Positions 1 through 11,070 of a stretch of 64,000 nucleotides of DNA are shown here, piece after piece; position 1 is the stretch's first letter, and each line of letters starts with the position of its first letter. The notes beneath the pieces were generated by a model, which did no database searches, was not told where the DNA came from, and saw nothing but the letters and a program-made list of their open reading frames with translations. The translations under genes were made by a program, and so were the position numbers. Origin of the DNA: Annona cherimola (Eukaryota > Streptophyta > Magnoliopsida > Magnoliales > Annonaceae); the NCBI GenBank assembly GCA_030490835.1, contig CM059972.1, forward strand, positions 55,533,563-55,597,562, given 5' to 3'.

Positions 1-1604
1 CTTTCATACACCATTTATCTGGCTTATTGTAAGAAGAGAATCCCCAAATACTTGCATTTTACGTATTCCCAAAGTTATAGCTTCTCTTAAGCCCGCAATA
101 CATGCTTCATACTCCGCTATATTGTTCGTGCATTTAAACTCCAACCTTCTCGAAAATGGTATGGGTGCTTTGGCAGGTGAAATGAGAATGATGCCAATCC
201 CACTTCCCTTGTTGTTTGTCACCCCATCAAAGTACATGATCCAGATATTTCTATCTTCTTCTACTTTTTCTTTTTCAATTTGTGACTCATACTCTAGCAG
301 AGGATGCTCCGCAAGGTGGTCTACCATAACTTGAGCTTTGATCGCCTTTTGGGTGACATAGGTGATGTCAAACTCAGCTAGCATCAATTGCCACTTTGCT
401 AGTCTTCCTGTTGGAGCAGGCTTCTCACATAGATATCTTAGGGGATCCAACCGAGATATTAGCATAACTGGATATGCCAACATGTATTGCCATAATTTTT
501 GGGTCACCCACACCAAGGTTAGGCAAGCTTTCTCCAGCATGTTATACTTCACTTCATAATCATGAAACTTCCTGCTAATATAATAAATTGCATTTTCCTT
601 TCTTCAAGTTTCATCATGCTGCCCCAGGACACATCTTGCTTAAAATTCACTTACTGACATGTAGAGAAGCAAAGGCCTTCCTGGAACTGGTGGAACCAAA
701 ACCGGTGGATTCGTCAAATAAGCTTTGACTTTGTCGAAAGCTTCTTGACATTCTTTAGTCCAAATGCCCAGGTCATTCTTTCTCAACAATTTGAAGATCG
801 GCTCGCATATTGGAGTAAGCTTAGCAATGAACCTGCTGATGTATTGGATTCTTCCAAAAAATCTCCTAATTTCTTTCTCGGTCTTCGGAGGAGGCATTTC
901 CAAGATGGCTTTCCTCTTATCCTCATCCACACTAATCCCATCCTTGCTGACCATAAATCCCAACAGTTTTCTTGATCCCGCACCAAAAATGCACTTTTTC
1001 GGGTTCAACCTCAGCTGATACTTTTCTAGGTGTTCGAATAACTTCTCTAGTGCTTGAAAATGCTCTTCTACTCCTTGGGACTTCACGATCATGTCATCGA
1101 CATACACCTCCATCTCTTTGTGCATCATGTCATGAAACAAAGCAGTCATTGCCCTTTGGTATATTGCCCCAGGATTCTTCAACCCAAACGGCATGACCTT
1201 ATAACAATATGTGCCCCATGGAGTGATGAAAGAAGTCTTCTCTCAATCTTCTGTGACCATCTTGATCGGGTTATATCCTGAAAAGCCGTCCATGAAAGAG
1301 AAAATCATATTGCCAGCTGTGTTGTCCACCAATGTGTCGATGTGAGGCAAAGGAAAATCATCTTTCGGACTGGCGCGATTTAAATCCCGAAAGTCGATGC
1401 ACATTCTCACTTTCCCATCTTTCTTCTGAACTGGGACAATGTTTGCTAACCATTCAGGATATTTTGTCGTTATTAAAAAACCTACATCGTACTGCTTCAC
1501 GACTTCCTCTTTGATCTGGAGAATCAAGTCTGGCCTATATTTTCTCAATTTTTGCTTCATTAGTTTGCACCCAGACATCAAAGGTAGACAATGGACAACC
1601 AAAC
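1..1604 (-). pseudogene. pol: Tat-type reverse transcriptase and RNase H, C-terminal pol part
   Basis: Polymerase that would copy the element RNA into DNA. Reading leftwards from 1604, the RT palm region contains VPVQKKDGKVRMCIDFRDLN and then, after an in-frame TGA at 1243-1245, the motif MPFGLKNPGAIYQRAMT and the catalytic box YVDDMIVKS. RT connection and a first RNase H region follow, then a second RNase H-like module in 4-552 (WIMYFDGVTNNKGSGIGI, with EYEACIAGL and FGDSLLTISQ), as in Tat elements. Further in-frame stops lie between 552 and 640. The catalytic aspartates survive although the frame is broken at least three times. The upstream part of this ORF is at 9895-10642, displaced by the solo LTR. 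Confidence 0.88.
1600..1604. repeat. Target-site duplication CAAAC, left copy (solo LTR)
   Basis: CAAAC directly before the LTR terminus TGTGGCGCC; the matching copy is at 9890-9894. Confidence 0.9.
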
Positions 1605-2907
1605 TGTGGCGCCCCGAACCGGGGTGCCTAGAAGCCTTACTCCGGGATCTTGTCGATTGGTAAATGTGACTCAGGATTGTTGCCCTGATCACGTGGCGGG
1701 TACTTAATTGGATCTTGTCCAATTTTTTTCTTTTCTTTTTCTTTTTCTTTTCTTTCATCACATAAACATCATTCCATGTCTTTGCATTCCACACCATTTA
1801 CCATTTATAATAGACTCATCCATATCATCATAAAACCATTCATATCTTCTTTTTATTGAAATAATTCACATAAGTACAATCATGTTTGTAATATCCATAA
1901 AACATGCCTTCAACATGATTATCATACATTTGTCCCTTTGGACACATGCATAGAACTGCAATTAAATTTGCAGGTCATTTCTACCTGGCATCCTGTATGA
2001 GTCAACTCCATATCCTGTTTGTCATTTTGAAAACACATATGAGTAATAATACTCAGTAAGCAAGCCTTTTTCTTTGGCAAGTAAATATTTTTCTTTCATT
2101 CAAATGCATTTCTTCCCATTTGATAGGAGACACTTACCAAGTGATCAACTACCAATGGAATAGAAATCTTTTCATAAAAATCATTTCATAAACATTAGAT
2201 GTGCAAATGCTTCTTTTCCATTCCTGACATAGACATTCATGTATGGGTACACTAGCCTAGGAAACATCTCACATAGCATGGTCCAATACGCCGGCTCTCT
2301 CTCCGACTTGGCCTCGTCAAGGGGGACCTTGTGTCCTTTACCTTGATTAGCCTACATGGTCTCCTACATGCATGAATTTTGATTTTTCCGGCATTATATA
2401 CCTTTTACACCAGGTAATTTGTCATTCTCATGTAGAGAATTATTTACACCATCCCTTTTTGAAACATTGTTTCGATAAAACATCATGTAAACCTTTTCAT
2501 ACTTATGCATTTCATAAAAATGCAATGCGTTCATTCACACATGACTTTCCTTTGCCCCCACTCTCTTGGGAGGACGTCGCCGGCACACAGCCCTTGCGAC
2601 TCGACAATAGTGAAGGGGGATCCCCGATCCGCTTACTACCTCCACCAAAGCCTCTTTCTTGTGCACCATGTTCATACATATATATGCTGGCATGACATGA
2701 CCATAAACTTGATAAAAATCATTTGAGAAGCAAACAAACATTTATCATTTCAAACATTATTGGAATGATCATCCTTAAACACATTTCATAATCATATTTG
2801 CAATCATTTGCAATATTTGAAAAGCCATTTCAAAAAAGAACTTGTTTACCTCCTTAGTCTGTGTCCTCCACCTTTTCTTTTCCTTCTATACAAGGAAAAA
2901 TGATATT

Positions 2908-2912
2908 TTATC
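2908..2912. repeat. Target-site duplication TTATC, left copy (Tork element)
   Basis: TTATC immediately before TGTTAGG; repeated at 8155-8159. Confidence 0.93.
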
Positions 2913-3527
2913 TGTTAGGTGGGTTTCCTCCCACGTAAAGTCAAGTGGGGGGCCCCACCCATTTTGTCTTTATTTGCAATTTTCTTCACCTACCTTTGGC
3001 TTCATTCTCCTTTGCTTTCGGCGGAATGGGAAGAAATAAGAGGGAGAGAGAAATACAGATCTTGATACGACTCTTCCCTCTCGCCAGAGAAAAAAAAAAA
3101 ATTCGTCGTCGTCGTTCTCTTCAGTCTCAGCAGCAGCAGGAGGTCCGACAGAAGAGATTCAATCCTCCAGGGCTTCTACGGCAGTTATTTCTTTCAGCCA
3201 TCAAGCGATAAAATTCTGCCGTCATCTCAATTCGGTGAGATCCATCCGTGATTAATTTCTATGTTGAAATCCATCCATATCGTGATGATGAAATCCTCTA
3301 GATTTAACTAGAGAAGACATTGCTTTGTAATCCCATTATTTTATAGTGGAAGTTTTGCCTGGACTGGGTCCCGTGGTTTTTCCCCTTTATTAAAGAAGGG
3401 GTTTTCCACGTAAAATTGTGGTGTGTTTTTCTGTGGGTTTGGTTATTTATTATTTGTGATATTTGTTGTCTGAGATAAATTATTCCTGTTTAATCTACAC
3501 AAAAGGGGATAGCCTAAAATCCCAACA
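2913..3527 (+). repeat. 5' LTR of the Tork element
   Basis: 615 bp, TGTTAGG...CCCAACA. It contains a GC-rich palindromic patch (TGGGGGGCCCCA), a CAG/TCG-rich stretch around 3100-3140 and a 12-A run. It would hold promoter and RNA start; I could not place a TATA box with confidence. Confidence 0.96.
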
Positions 3528-3529
3528 AG

Positions 3530-3541
3530 TGGTATCAGAGC
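3530..3541 (+). other. Primer-binding site, initiator tRNA-Met type
   Basis: TGGTATCAGAGC two bases after the 5' LTR, complementary to the 3' end of plant initiator methionine tRNA; primes minus-strand DNA synthesis. Confidence 0.93.
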
Positions 3542-3577
3542 CTGGTCTGTTTTTACGTAATTTCTTGTGTGGATTAG

Positions 3578-6500
3578 ATGGAAGAAACTTCATTCACAAT
3601 GGTCAAACTCACATCATCAAATTACTCAATATGGAAAACAAGGATGGAAGATATTTTGTATTGCAAAGAACTTTACCTGCCTATTAAAGTGAAAGGAGTG
3701 AAGCCAGTGGATAAATCTCAAGATGATTGGGATGTGCTAAATAGAAAAGTTGTTGGGCATATCCGCCAATGGGTTGATCAGAGTGTTTTTCACCATGTTG
3801 CTAAGGAAACTGATGCATTCAAGTTATGGGAAACATTAGAAAGCCTATATGAACGCAAATCAGCTGTAAATAAGGCTTTTCTAATTAAAAGGCTTGTTAA
3901 TATGAAGTATAAAGATGGACAAAAAGTTGCTGAGCATTTGAGCAATTTCCAAGAAGCTTTAAATGATTTATCCAGCATGAAAATTATATTTGCTGATGAA
4001 GTGCAGGCATTACTTTTGTTGAGTTCCTTGCCAGACAGTTGGGAAACCTTGGTAATTTCACTCAGTAACTCTGCTCCTAATGGTGTTGTATCAATGGATG
4101 TGGTGAAAGACAGCATGTTTAATGAAGAGGCAAGACGGAGAGAACAAGGTACATCCGTCAATTCTGAAGCACTAGTTACAGAAAACAGAGGGAGAAATCA
4201 GCACAGATATTCTCGCAATAATAATGATCGTGACAAGTCTAAATGGAATCGTGATAATTCAAGAAGGAGATCAAAGTCAAGAGGAGTCAAATGCTATCAC
4301 TGTGGTAAGCCTGGACATGTAATTAAAGAATGCAGAAAGTTGAAAAGAGAGGAAGAATATAAAAAGAAAAATGAAGAAAAGAAAGATGACACAGAAAAAG
4401 CAGCAGTTGCATTCGAAGATGACGTCGTCATAGCTTGTGATGTTGATTGCTTTGCCAATGATGTGCCTACATGGATAATAGATTCTGCAGCTTCTTCACA
4501 CGTTACTCCATGTAAAGAGTTCTTCTCATCGTACACTAGCGGAGATTTCGGCTATGTCAGGATGGGAAATGATGGCAGATGCAAGATTCAAGGTATTGGT
4601 GATGTTTGGCTAGAGACAGACATGGGATGCAAACTGGTGTTGAAAAGTGTCAAGCATGTTCCAGAACTTCGATTCAATTTAATCTCTGTAGGACAGTTAG
4701 ACAATGATGGATACTGTCATCAATTTGGTAGTAGTAAATGGAAACTGACGAAAGGTTCTCTTATTTTCGCTAAGGGAAATAAGACTGACACTCTTTACAG
4801 ATCTTATATGAAGATTGCTAAGGGAGAAGTGAATGCGGTGGAGCATGAATCCTCCTCAGAGCTATGGCACAAGCGACTTGGCCACATGAGCGAGAAAGGT
4901 TTGAATATTCTTGCTAAAAAGCAATATTTGCCTAAAGGTTTACCTCTAAAATCATGTATTGATTGTTTAGTTGGAAAACAACATAGAGTTGCATTTCATA
5001 AATACCCTCCACATAGAAAGCATGATATACTTGATCTGGTGCATACTGATGTGTGTTCTATGGGTGATAGAACTCTTGGTGGTGCTATATACTTTGTTAC
5101 TTTCATTGATGATCATTCCAGGAAAGTATGGGCTTATGCAATAAAGGCCAAAGATGAGGTTCTAAGTATCTTCAAGCACTTCCAAACTACTGTTGAAAGA
5201 GAAACAGGAAAGAGATTAAAATGCGTTCGTGCCGACAATGGTGGTGAATACAGAGGACCGTTTGAAAGATACTGCAGTGAACGTGGTATCAGACTTGAGA
5301 AGACAGTTCCCAAGACGCCTCAACAGAACGGTGTGGCAGAGAGAATGAACAGAAGTATTTGCGAAAGAGTCAGGTGTATGCTCTCTCATGCAAAATTATC
5401 AAAGTCCTTCTGGGGTGAGGCAATGAGAACTGCGGTTGATTTGATTAATCTATCTCCTTCAGCTCCTTTGGACGGTGAGATTCCAGAAAAGGTATGGAAA
5501 GGAAAAGATATTTCTTATGAACACTTACGGGTATTTGGTTGCAGGGCATTTGTTCACATTTCTAAGGATGAAAGATCCAAGTTGGACAGTAAAACGAAAC
5601 AGTGTATCTTCCTCGGCTATGCACATGAAGAATTTGGTTATAGATTATGGGATCTTATTGACAAGAAGATTATTAGAAGCAGGGATGTAATCTTCTTCGA
5701 AGATCAAACAATCGAAGACTTTGAGAAAACTGAAAAGGCAAAGTCTCCAGAAGAAGGCCCAGTTGATTTGAGGTCGTGTACTCCACCTGTTGCGCATACA
5801 GGAAATGGGGGAGATATACCAAATGCTACACCAGAGCAACCAGATGAGCAAGCTGCTCCACATCCGTTAGTTGATAATCAATTGAGAAGGTCTGTAAGAC
5901 AACGTCGGCCATCAGAAAAGTATCCTCCTCATGAATATGTGATGCTTACTGATGAAGGTGAACCTCAAAGTTATCAGGAGGCAGTGTCCCATGAATGCAG
6001 TGAAGAATGGATGGACGCCATGCAAGAAGAGATGAATTCCTTGCATGAAAACCATACGTATGAATTAGTAAGATTACCTGCAGGCAAAAGAGCACTCAAG
6101 AACAAGTGGGTTTTCAGATTGAAAACAGATGAAAATAGCTCACGGCCAAAATACAAGGCAAGATTGGTTGTGAAGGGATTTGGTCAAACAAAAGGTATTG
6201 ACTTTCATGAGATCTTCTCACCCGTGGTGAAGATGAATTCAATTAGAGTTGTTCTAAGCTTGGCAGCTAGCTTGGATCTGGAGATTGAGCAGCTTGATGT
6301 AAAGACAGCATTTCTTCATGGTGATTTGGAGGAAGAGGTATATATGGAGCAACCTGAAGGTTACAAGGTCAAAGGAAAGGAGGATTTTGTGTGTAAATTA
6401 ACAAAGAGCCTATATGGACTGAAGCAGGCACCAAGACAGTGGTACACAAAATTTCAGTTCTTTATGAGACAGCACGGGTACAGTAAAAGTATGTCTGATC

Positions 6501-7525
6501 CATGTGTATTTATCAGAAAATTCTCCACTAATGATTTTATTATTCTTCTGTTATATGTGGATGATATGTTGATTGTTGGTCATGATACTAACAAGATTCA
6601 GAGATTAAAACTGCAGTTGAATAAATCCTTTGCTATGAAGGATTTGGGACCGGCTAACAGAATACTTGGCATGAAAATTGTTCGTGATAGGAAGAACAAA
6701 AGGCTTTGGCTATCACAAGAAAGCTATATTAAAAAGGTGTTAGAAAGGTTCAACTTGAGCGAGGCGAAACCTGTTTGTACTCCACTTGCAGGTCATTTCA
6801 AATTAGGCTCTCATCAATGTCCTACAAGTGAAGAAGAGAAGGAACAGATGAAAATAATTCCTTATTCATCTGCTGTCGGTAGCTTAATGTATGCAATGGT
6901 GTGTACAAGACCAGACATCGCCTTCGCAGTTGGTGTAGTGAGTCGGTTTCTTTCAAATCCAGGAAAAGAGCATTGGGAAGCAGTGAAGTGGATCCTCAGA
7001 TATCTCAAAGGTACCTCCAAAGCCTGTTTATGTTTTGGTTCTGATAGACCTGAGCTTAAAGTTTATACAGATGCGGACTGGGCTGGTGATGTAGATACCA
7101 GAAAGTCCACTTCAGGTTACTTGGTAACATTTGCAGGGGGAGCAGTGTCATGGCAATCAAAATTGCAGAAGTGTGTTGCGTTGTCTACTACTGAGGCAGA
7201 GTACATTGCTATAACAGAAGCAAGCAAAGAGCTTCTATGGATGAAGAAATTTCTCAAAGAATTGGGAATGACTCAGGAAAAGTACATCATATACTGTGAC
7301 AGTCAGAGTGCTATTCATCTCAGCAAGAATCCTACTTTTCATTCAAGATCTAAGCATATTCAGGTGCGTTATTGTTGGATTCGTGATATCTTAGAGTTGA
7401 AGATGTTGCAACTTGAGAAAATTCACACAGATGACAACGGATCAAATATGATGACAAAAACTGTAACTAGCGAAAAGCTAAGGGTATGCAGAGAGATGGC
7501 AAGTTTGCTAGAGCCCTTTACGTAG
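3578..7525 (+). CDS. gag-pol: Copia gag-pol polyprotein (Gag, PR, IN, RT, RNase H), 1315 aa
   Basis: Single uninterrupted polyprotein, the length expected for a Tork/Tnt1 element. Order: UBN2-type Gag (about 1-220), CCHC knuckle CYHCGKPGHVIKEC starting near residue 239, protease motif WIIDSAASSH with Asp about 302, GAG-pre-integrase WHKRLGHMSEKG, integrase with Asp about 491 (HTDVCS), Asp about 553 (RADNGGEY) and Glu about 588 (NGVAERMN), RT with VKTAFLHGDLEEEVYMEQPEG and YVDDMLIVG (Tyr about 993), and RNase H with VYTDADWAGD (Asp about 1165) and ALSTTEAEYIA. The spacing between the last two integrase acids is 34 residues, one short of the usual 35, which may be natural variation. ATG at 3578 is 37 bases past the primer site. 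All catalytic residues seen are intact. Confidence 0.97.
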   Translation: MEETSFTMVKLTSSNYSIWKTRMEDILYCKELYLPIKVKGVKPVDKSQDDWDVLNRKVVGHIRQWVDQSVFHHVAKETDAFKLWETLESLYERKSAVNKAFLIKRLVNMKYKDGQKVAEHLSNFQEALNDLSSMKIIFADEVQALLLLSSLPDSWETLVISLSNSAPNGVVSMDVVKDSMFNEEARRREQGTSVNSEALVTENRGRNQHRYSRNNNDRDKSKWNRDNSRRRSKSRGVKCYHCGKPGHVIKECRKLKREEEYKKKNEEKKDDTEKAAVAFEDDVVIACDVDCFANDVPTWIIDSAASSHVTPCKEFFSSYTSGDFGYVRMGNDGRCKIQGIGDVWLETDMGCKLVLKSVKHVPELRFNLISVGQLDNDGYCHQFGSSKWKLTKGSLIFAKGNKTDTLYRSYMKIAKGEVNAVEHESSSELWHKRLGHMSEKGLNILAKKQYLPKGLPLKSCIDCLVGKQHRVAFHKYPPHRKHDILDLVHTDVCSMGDRTLGGAIYFVTFIDDHSRKVWAYAIKAKDEVLSIFKHFQTTVERETGKRLKCVRADNGGEYRGPFERYCSERGIRLEKTVPKTPQQNGVAERMNRSICERVRCMLSHAKLSKSFWGEAMRTAVDLINLSPSAPLDGEIPEKVWKGKDISYEHLRVFGCRAFVHISKDERSKLDSKTKQCIFLGYAHEEFGYRLWDLIDKKIIRSRDVIFFEDQTIEDFEKTEKAKSPEEGPVDLRSCTPPVAHTGNGGDIPNATPEQPDEQAAPHPLVDNQLRRSVRQRRPSEKYPPHEYVMLTDEGEPQSYQEAVSHECSEEWMDAMQEEMNSLHENHTYELVRLPAGKRALKNKWVFRLKTDENSSRPKYKARLVVKGFGQTKGIDFHEIFSPVVKMNSIRVVLSLAASLDLEIEQLDVKTAFLHGDLEEEVYMEQPEGYKVKGKEDFVCKLTKSLYGLKQAPRQWYTKFQFFMRQHGYSKSMSDPCVFIRKFSTNDFIILLLYVDDMLIVGHDTNKIQRLKLQLNKSFAMKDLGPANRILGMKIVRDRKNKRLWLSQESYIKKVLERFNLSEAKPVCTPLAGHFKLGSHQCPTSEEEKEQMKIIPYSSAVGSLMYAMVCTRPDIAFAVGVVSRFLSNPGKEHWEAVKWILRYLKGTSKACLCFGSDRPELKVYTDADWAGDVDTRKSTSGYLVTFAGGAVSWQSKLQKCVALSTTEAEYIAITEASKELLWMKKFLKELGMTQEKYIIYCDSQSAIHLSKNPTFHSRSKHIQVRYCWIRDILELKMLQLEKIHTDDNGSNMMTKTVTSEKLRVCREMASLLEPFT

Positions 7526-7529
7526 TCGG

Positions 7530-7541
7530 AAGGGGGAGATT
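7530..7541 (+). other. Polypurine tract of the Tork element
   Basis: AAGGGGGAGA directly before the 3' LTR, just downstream of the gag-pol stop; primes plus-strand synthesis. Confidence 0.9.
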
Positions 7542-8154
7542 TGTTAGGTGGGTTTCCTCCCACGTAAAGTCAAGTGGGGGGCCCCACCCATTTTGTCTTT
7601 ATTTGCAATTTTCTTCACCTACCTTTGGCTTCATTCTCCTTTGCTTTCGGCGGAATGGGAAGAAATAAGAGGGAGAGAGAAATACAGATCTTGATACGAC
7701 TCTTCCCTCTCGCCAGAGAAAAAAAAAATTCGTCGTCGTCGTTCTCTTCAGTCTCAGCAGCAGCAGGAGGTCCGACAGAAGAGATTCAATCCTCCAGGGC
7801 TTCTACGGCAGTTATTTCTTTCAGCCATCAAGCGATAAAATTCTGCCGTCATCTCAATTCGGTGAGATCCATCCGTGATTAATTTCTATGTTGAAATCCA
7901 TCCATATCGTGATGATGAAATCCTCTAGATATAACTAGAGAAGACATTGCTTTGTAATCCCATTATTTTATAGTGGAAGTTTTGCCTGGACTGGGTCCCG
8001 TGGTTTTTCCCCTTTATTAAAGAAGGGGTTTTCCACGTAAAATTGTGGTGTGTTTTTCTGTGGGTTTGGTTATTTATTATTTGTGATATTTGTTGTCTGA
8101 GATAAATTATTCCTGTTTAATCTACACAAAAGGGGATAGCCTAAAATCCCAACA
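7542..8154 (+). repeat. 3' LTR of the Tork element
   Basis: 613 bp, same termini as the 5' copy. One base substitution and a 2-base poly-A difference separate the two copies. Confidence 0.96.
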
Positions 8155-8159
8155 TTATC
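8155..8159. repeat. Target-site duplication TTATC, right copy (Tork element)
   Basis: Matches 2908-2912. Confidence 0.93.
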
Positions 8160-8350
8160 TATATCATTCCATGTCTTAGATTGCTTCCCATGCATCATTC
8201 ATTACCTCTTTTCTATAGCGGTTAATTTTATAAAGATACTTGGTCGTTACCTTCTTATATAGATTTTTTTATCCATAAATTCCTTTAAAAATTCCATCCA
8301 TATATCCTCATAAAATATAAAAATAAATCTCAATTTTTCCCAAAATCACG

Positions 8351-8490
8351 TTGTTCACTGTTCATAGTTAGTGTAACAGATTACTGTTCATCATCACTGT
8401 TTACGATCACTGTTCATGGGTACTGTTCAAGTTTACTGTTCACCCGAGGTTAGTGTTCACAGCAACGTGGGTTACTGTTCATGGGTTCCA
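8351..8490. repeat. Dispersed ACTGTTCA word array inside the solo LTR
   Basis: About nine irregularly spaced copies of (T)ACTGTTCA or close variants within 140 bases. A weaker ACTATTCA group lies near 9715-9760. The copies do not form a strict tandem period. Confidence 0.75.
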
Positions 8491-9889
8491 AAAGTTGACA
8501 TTTTTTCCAAAAATAAAAAATGCCATGACATAGCTTATGCTTAGTATATCATGGGAAATTTCATATATTTTGAATTTATCATCATTAACTTGGCCAAATA
8601 AATCATTTTCTCCATATACTAAAAATCAACATAAATTCACTTAAGCATAATTCTTAATTCCAAAAATTATGAAATTAATATATCATCATTACAACATCAT
8701 ATTTATCATATTCATACATCCCAAATCATGTTTATCATTTTTGGAGTATTATTTATACATATCATATGCTATCTTCCCGAATGCTCCATCTTTGCTCCAA
8801 ATTTTTGATGTTTTGGAATAATTCTGATTAAAGCATTATAACTATACTTATTTTCTCATGCTTAGGTATTATCTAAGTATTATTTTACCCTACTTAACAC
8901 CCAAAATAAATTTGGGAAGAAATCACTTACCCGACGTGGAGATATCCCTCTTTTTCTCTCTAACTTTCTCCTTAAGGCTAAAACGTGGTGGGGTGGACAA
9001 TGCTCAAATGGAGCTGGGTTTGCTGTGCTTTGGATGTCCCCACTTGGCCCCTATTTATAGGGCTTGATTTTTCATAAATTTGGATTTTACCCCCTTGCTA
9101 AAGGTGTGAAATTGCAAATGTGTTTTTTTCCAATTTCAAAAGGTGCATGGAGCCTTGTGCAGCCCACCCTAGGCCTGCTCCAGCCCCCCTATGGCATCCC
9201 TATTTTTCTAGATTTTTTATTTATTAAAATTTATTTATTTTAAGCAAATTAAATCCTAGCCGTTGGTTTATGATGATGATGATCAAGGACCATTGATTTT
9301 GGTCAAATTTCCCAACCACCCCCCTGCAACATCCCTGCCATAGCTGCCTTTTCATTTAATTTTTTTATTTTTTAATTATTTATTTTAATAAAAAGTCAAA
9401 AGTAATTTAATGAAAAAGATAAGTTACTTTTTTTTATCACCATTTGATGTTTCATCTTGACCCTTGATTTGTGAATTTCATCACATCTTAACCCATTCAT
9501 CATGTTCATCATGAATTTTTAACCGTCCATAAAAAATTTCATCTAAATTCGACGCCCAGATTGCAAATTATGAATTTTTCTTTATTTTTCCACTAAAATC
9601 CAAAATTGGATTAAAATATAAAAAAGAATTGTTATTTCGTCCTGTAGTGATTAAATCTCCTTTTTGTCTTTTTGTGATTAGGTTAATCCAAGTGATTAAC
9701 TCTTAATCACCTAAGTTACTATTCACGTGTACTATTCATGTGCACTATTCATGTGGTTTAATTCCACAATTGCATTTCTTTAACCTCTAATACACATGTT
9801 TTCATACTCATGATTATATATTTTATGAATACATTACCTAGGATTTACAACCCTAAGGTTTTGTACGTGTCTTAGATCGGGGTTTCACA

Positions 9890-9894
9890 CAAAC
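9890..9894. repeat. Target-site duplication CAAAC, right copy (solo LTR)
   Basis: Matches 1600-1604; Tat pol sequence resumes here. Confidence 0.9.
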
Positions 9895-10642
9895 CTTCAT
9901 CTAGCCCTGACATGTCTTCATAGGAAAACGCAAAGCTAACAAGATGAGATTGAGGGAATTCAATCATTCGTTGTCTATTTTGGGGAGACAATGATTTTCC
10001 AAACTTTACCTCCCTTGGCTTATCCTAGGTACCTAGATTGATAATCTCAAAATTCTTAGAATCTACATTGATTTTGTTTTCAATTCTTTCAACTAATTCA
10101 TTTAATTCAGATTCTAATGATTCTTCCTCATGAAGCATGATGGGAATGTCCACCTCATTAACATTAAAATTCCAACCTTTATTGCTTGGTACTTTTTGGA
10201 AGTTTCTTGATATTTTTTGCTTTTTTGCAATTTTCAATTTTTTGAGAATTTTCTTCTTTTTTGACTTTTTAGGATTTTTCGATTTTTTTCCAATATTTTT
10301 TCCGATTTTCTTTTTTCTTGATTATTTTGAAAATTTATCTGATTTTTCAGTGTTTTTGGCTTTTTCTTATTTTTCAAGTTTTTTTGTGCCGGAACACAAA
10401 GTACAACATTCCAATTGTGTCTGAATTTTTCTATTGTATTTACAACTGAGTTTTTTTTGACAACCGATGCCTACCCCGCCGCTTGTTTTCGCATATTCGA
10501 AATACCACATCGAGTCATGACGTGGTATTCTCAGATTCGTCTCATTCTGTTCATATTCAATTACCATAATTCCATCAATGCCAAAATCATCATCATCATC
10601 CTCAATTTCTTCCACTTGACCATCTTCAAAATTTATCTCTTC
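9895..10642 (-). pseudogene. pol: Tat pol: spacer between protease and RT, plus RT N-terminal edge
   Basis: Minus-strand Tat coding remnant between the solo LTR and the Sirevirus. It holds an acidic stretch (EEIEDDDDDFGIDG) around 10600, a low-complexity lysine/phenylalanine-rich part (10250-10400) and, near its left end, a segment reading LGT, KEVKFGKSLSPQNRQRM and SYEDMSGLDEG. That last part is the conserved lead-in to Tat-type RT and continues across the solo LTR into 1604. The frame is interrupted, so this is not a functional gene. Its right-hand continuation is at 21498. Confidence 0.8.
10638..10642. repeat. Target-site duplication TCTTC, left copy (Sirevirus 1)
   Basis: TCTTC immediately before TGTTGGAAAC; repeated at 21493-21497. 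Confidence 0.93.
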
Positions 10643-10767
10643 TGTTGGAAACAATGTTTAAAACAATAAAAATTGACCAAATCTTGAGTTTCGATGATTA
10701 ACAAGAACTAATTTGAGTATATAAAAGGTACTAATGTGTTTGCTAAATGTTTAAGGAAAGCAAAGAG

Positions 10768-11070
10768 GTCAAGTCGATCTTCAAGTCGACTTGGACTTCG
10801 ACTTGGGTGAAGTCGATCCCAAAGTCGACTCAAATATCGACTTGAGAATGAATCCCAAAAAGCAACAGGTGAAGTCGCAGGTCAAGTCGACTCCACTTGC
10901 GACTTGGGAAGTCAAGTCGCAGACGAAGTCGACTCCAGCATCGACTTCAAACGAAAGAAAATGTCCAGCGTTGATTTTGGGGGCACGAAGCTGCCCAAGT
11001 CGCAAACGAAGTCGACTCCAAGTGCGACTTGGGTCAAGTCGCAGACAAGGTCGACTCCAACTTCGACTTG
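10768..11070. repeat. GTCGAC compound-palindrome cluster in Sirevirus U3
   Basis: Units of about 36-40 bp: outer arms CAAGTCGCA...TGCGACTTG (or AAGTCGAT...TCGACTT) around a core AAGTCGACTC. About six units lie here and about four more at 11406-11582. The same units recur in the other three Sirevirus LTRs. Confidence 0.9.

Larger units (their letters stand above)
2913..8154 (+). mobile_element. Ty1/copia Tork-clade (Tnt1-like) retrotransposon, structurally intact
   Basis: Complete 5242-bp copia element with 615-bp and 613-bp LTRs beginning TGTTAGG and ending CCCAACA, a tRNA-iMet-type primer-binding site, one uninterrupted gag-pol ORF, a polypurine tract and a perfect 5-bp TSD (TTATC). The two LTRs differ by one substitution (TAGATTTAACT against TAGATATAACT) and by 12 against 10 A in one homopolymer. 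It sits inside the solo LTR, so it is the youngest layer of the left-hand nest. Everything seen is compatible with an element able to transpose. Confidence 0.97.
1605..9889 (-). mobile_element. Gypsy solo LTR (about 3.04 kb net), split by a Tork element
   Basis: Solo LTR in minus orientation: its sense end reads TGTGAAACCCCG at 9889 and the other end reads ...GGGGCGCCACA at 1605. A 5-bp duplication CAAAC flanks it exactly, and the Tat RT frame closes when it is removed. The net length is 3038 bp after subtracting the Tork element and one TTATC. No coding region is visible. It is AT-rich with pyrimidine runs (about 1728-1757) and an array of ACTGTTCA words (8351-8490). The end near 1605 resembles the long-LTR gypsy family of elements A and B (shared words such as CAGGATTGTTGCCCTGATCA), so this is a related subfamily. 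Confidence 0.9.

Noticed and set aside
3530..3541. tRNA-Met gene fragment
   Set aside because: Only the 12-base primer match is present, next to an LTR end, with no tRNA body; the same holds at 12400, 27890, 50022 and 58229.
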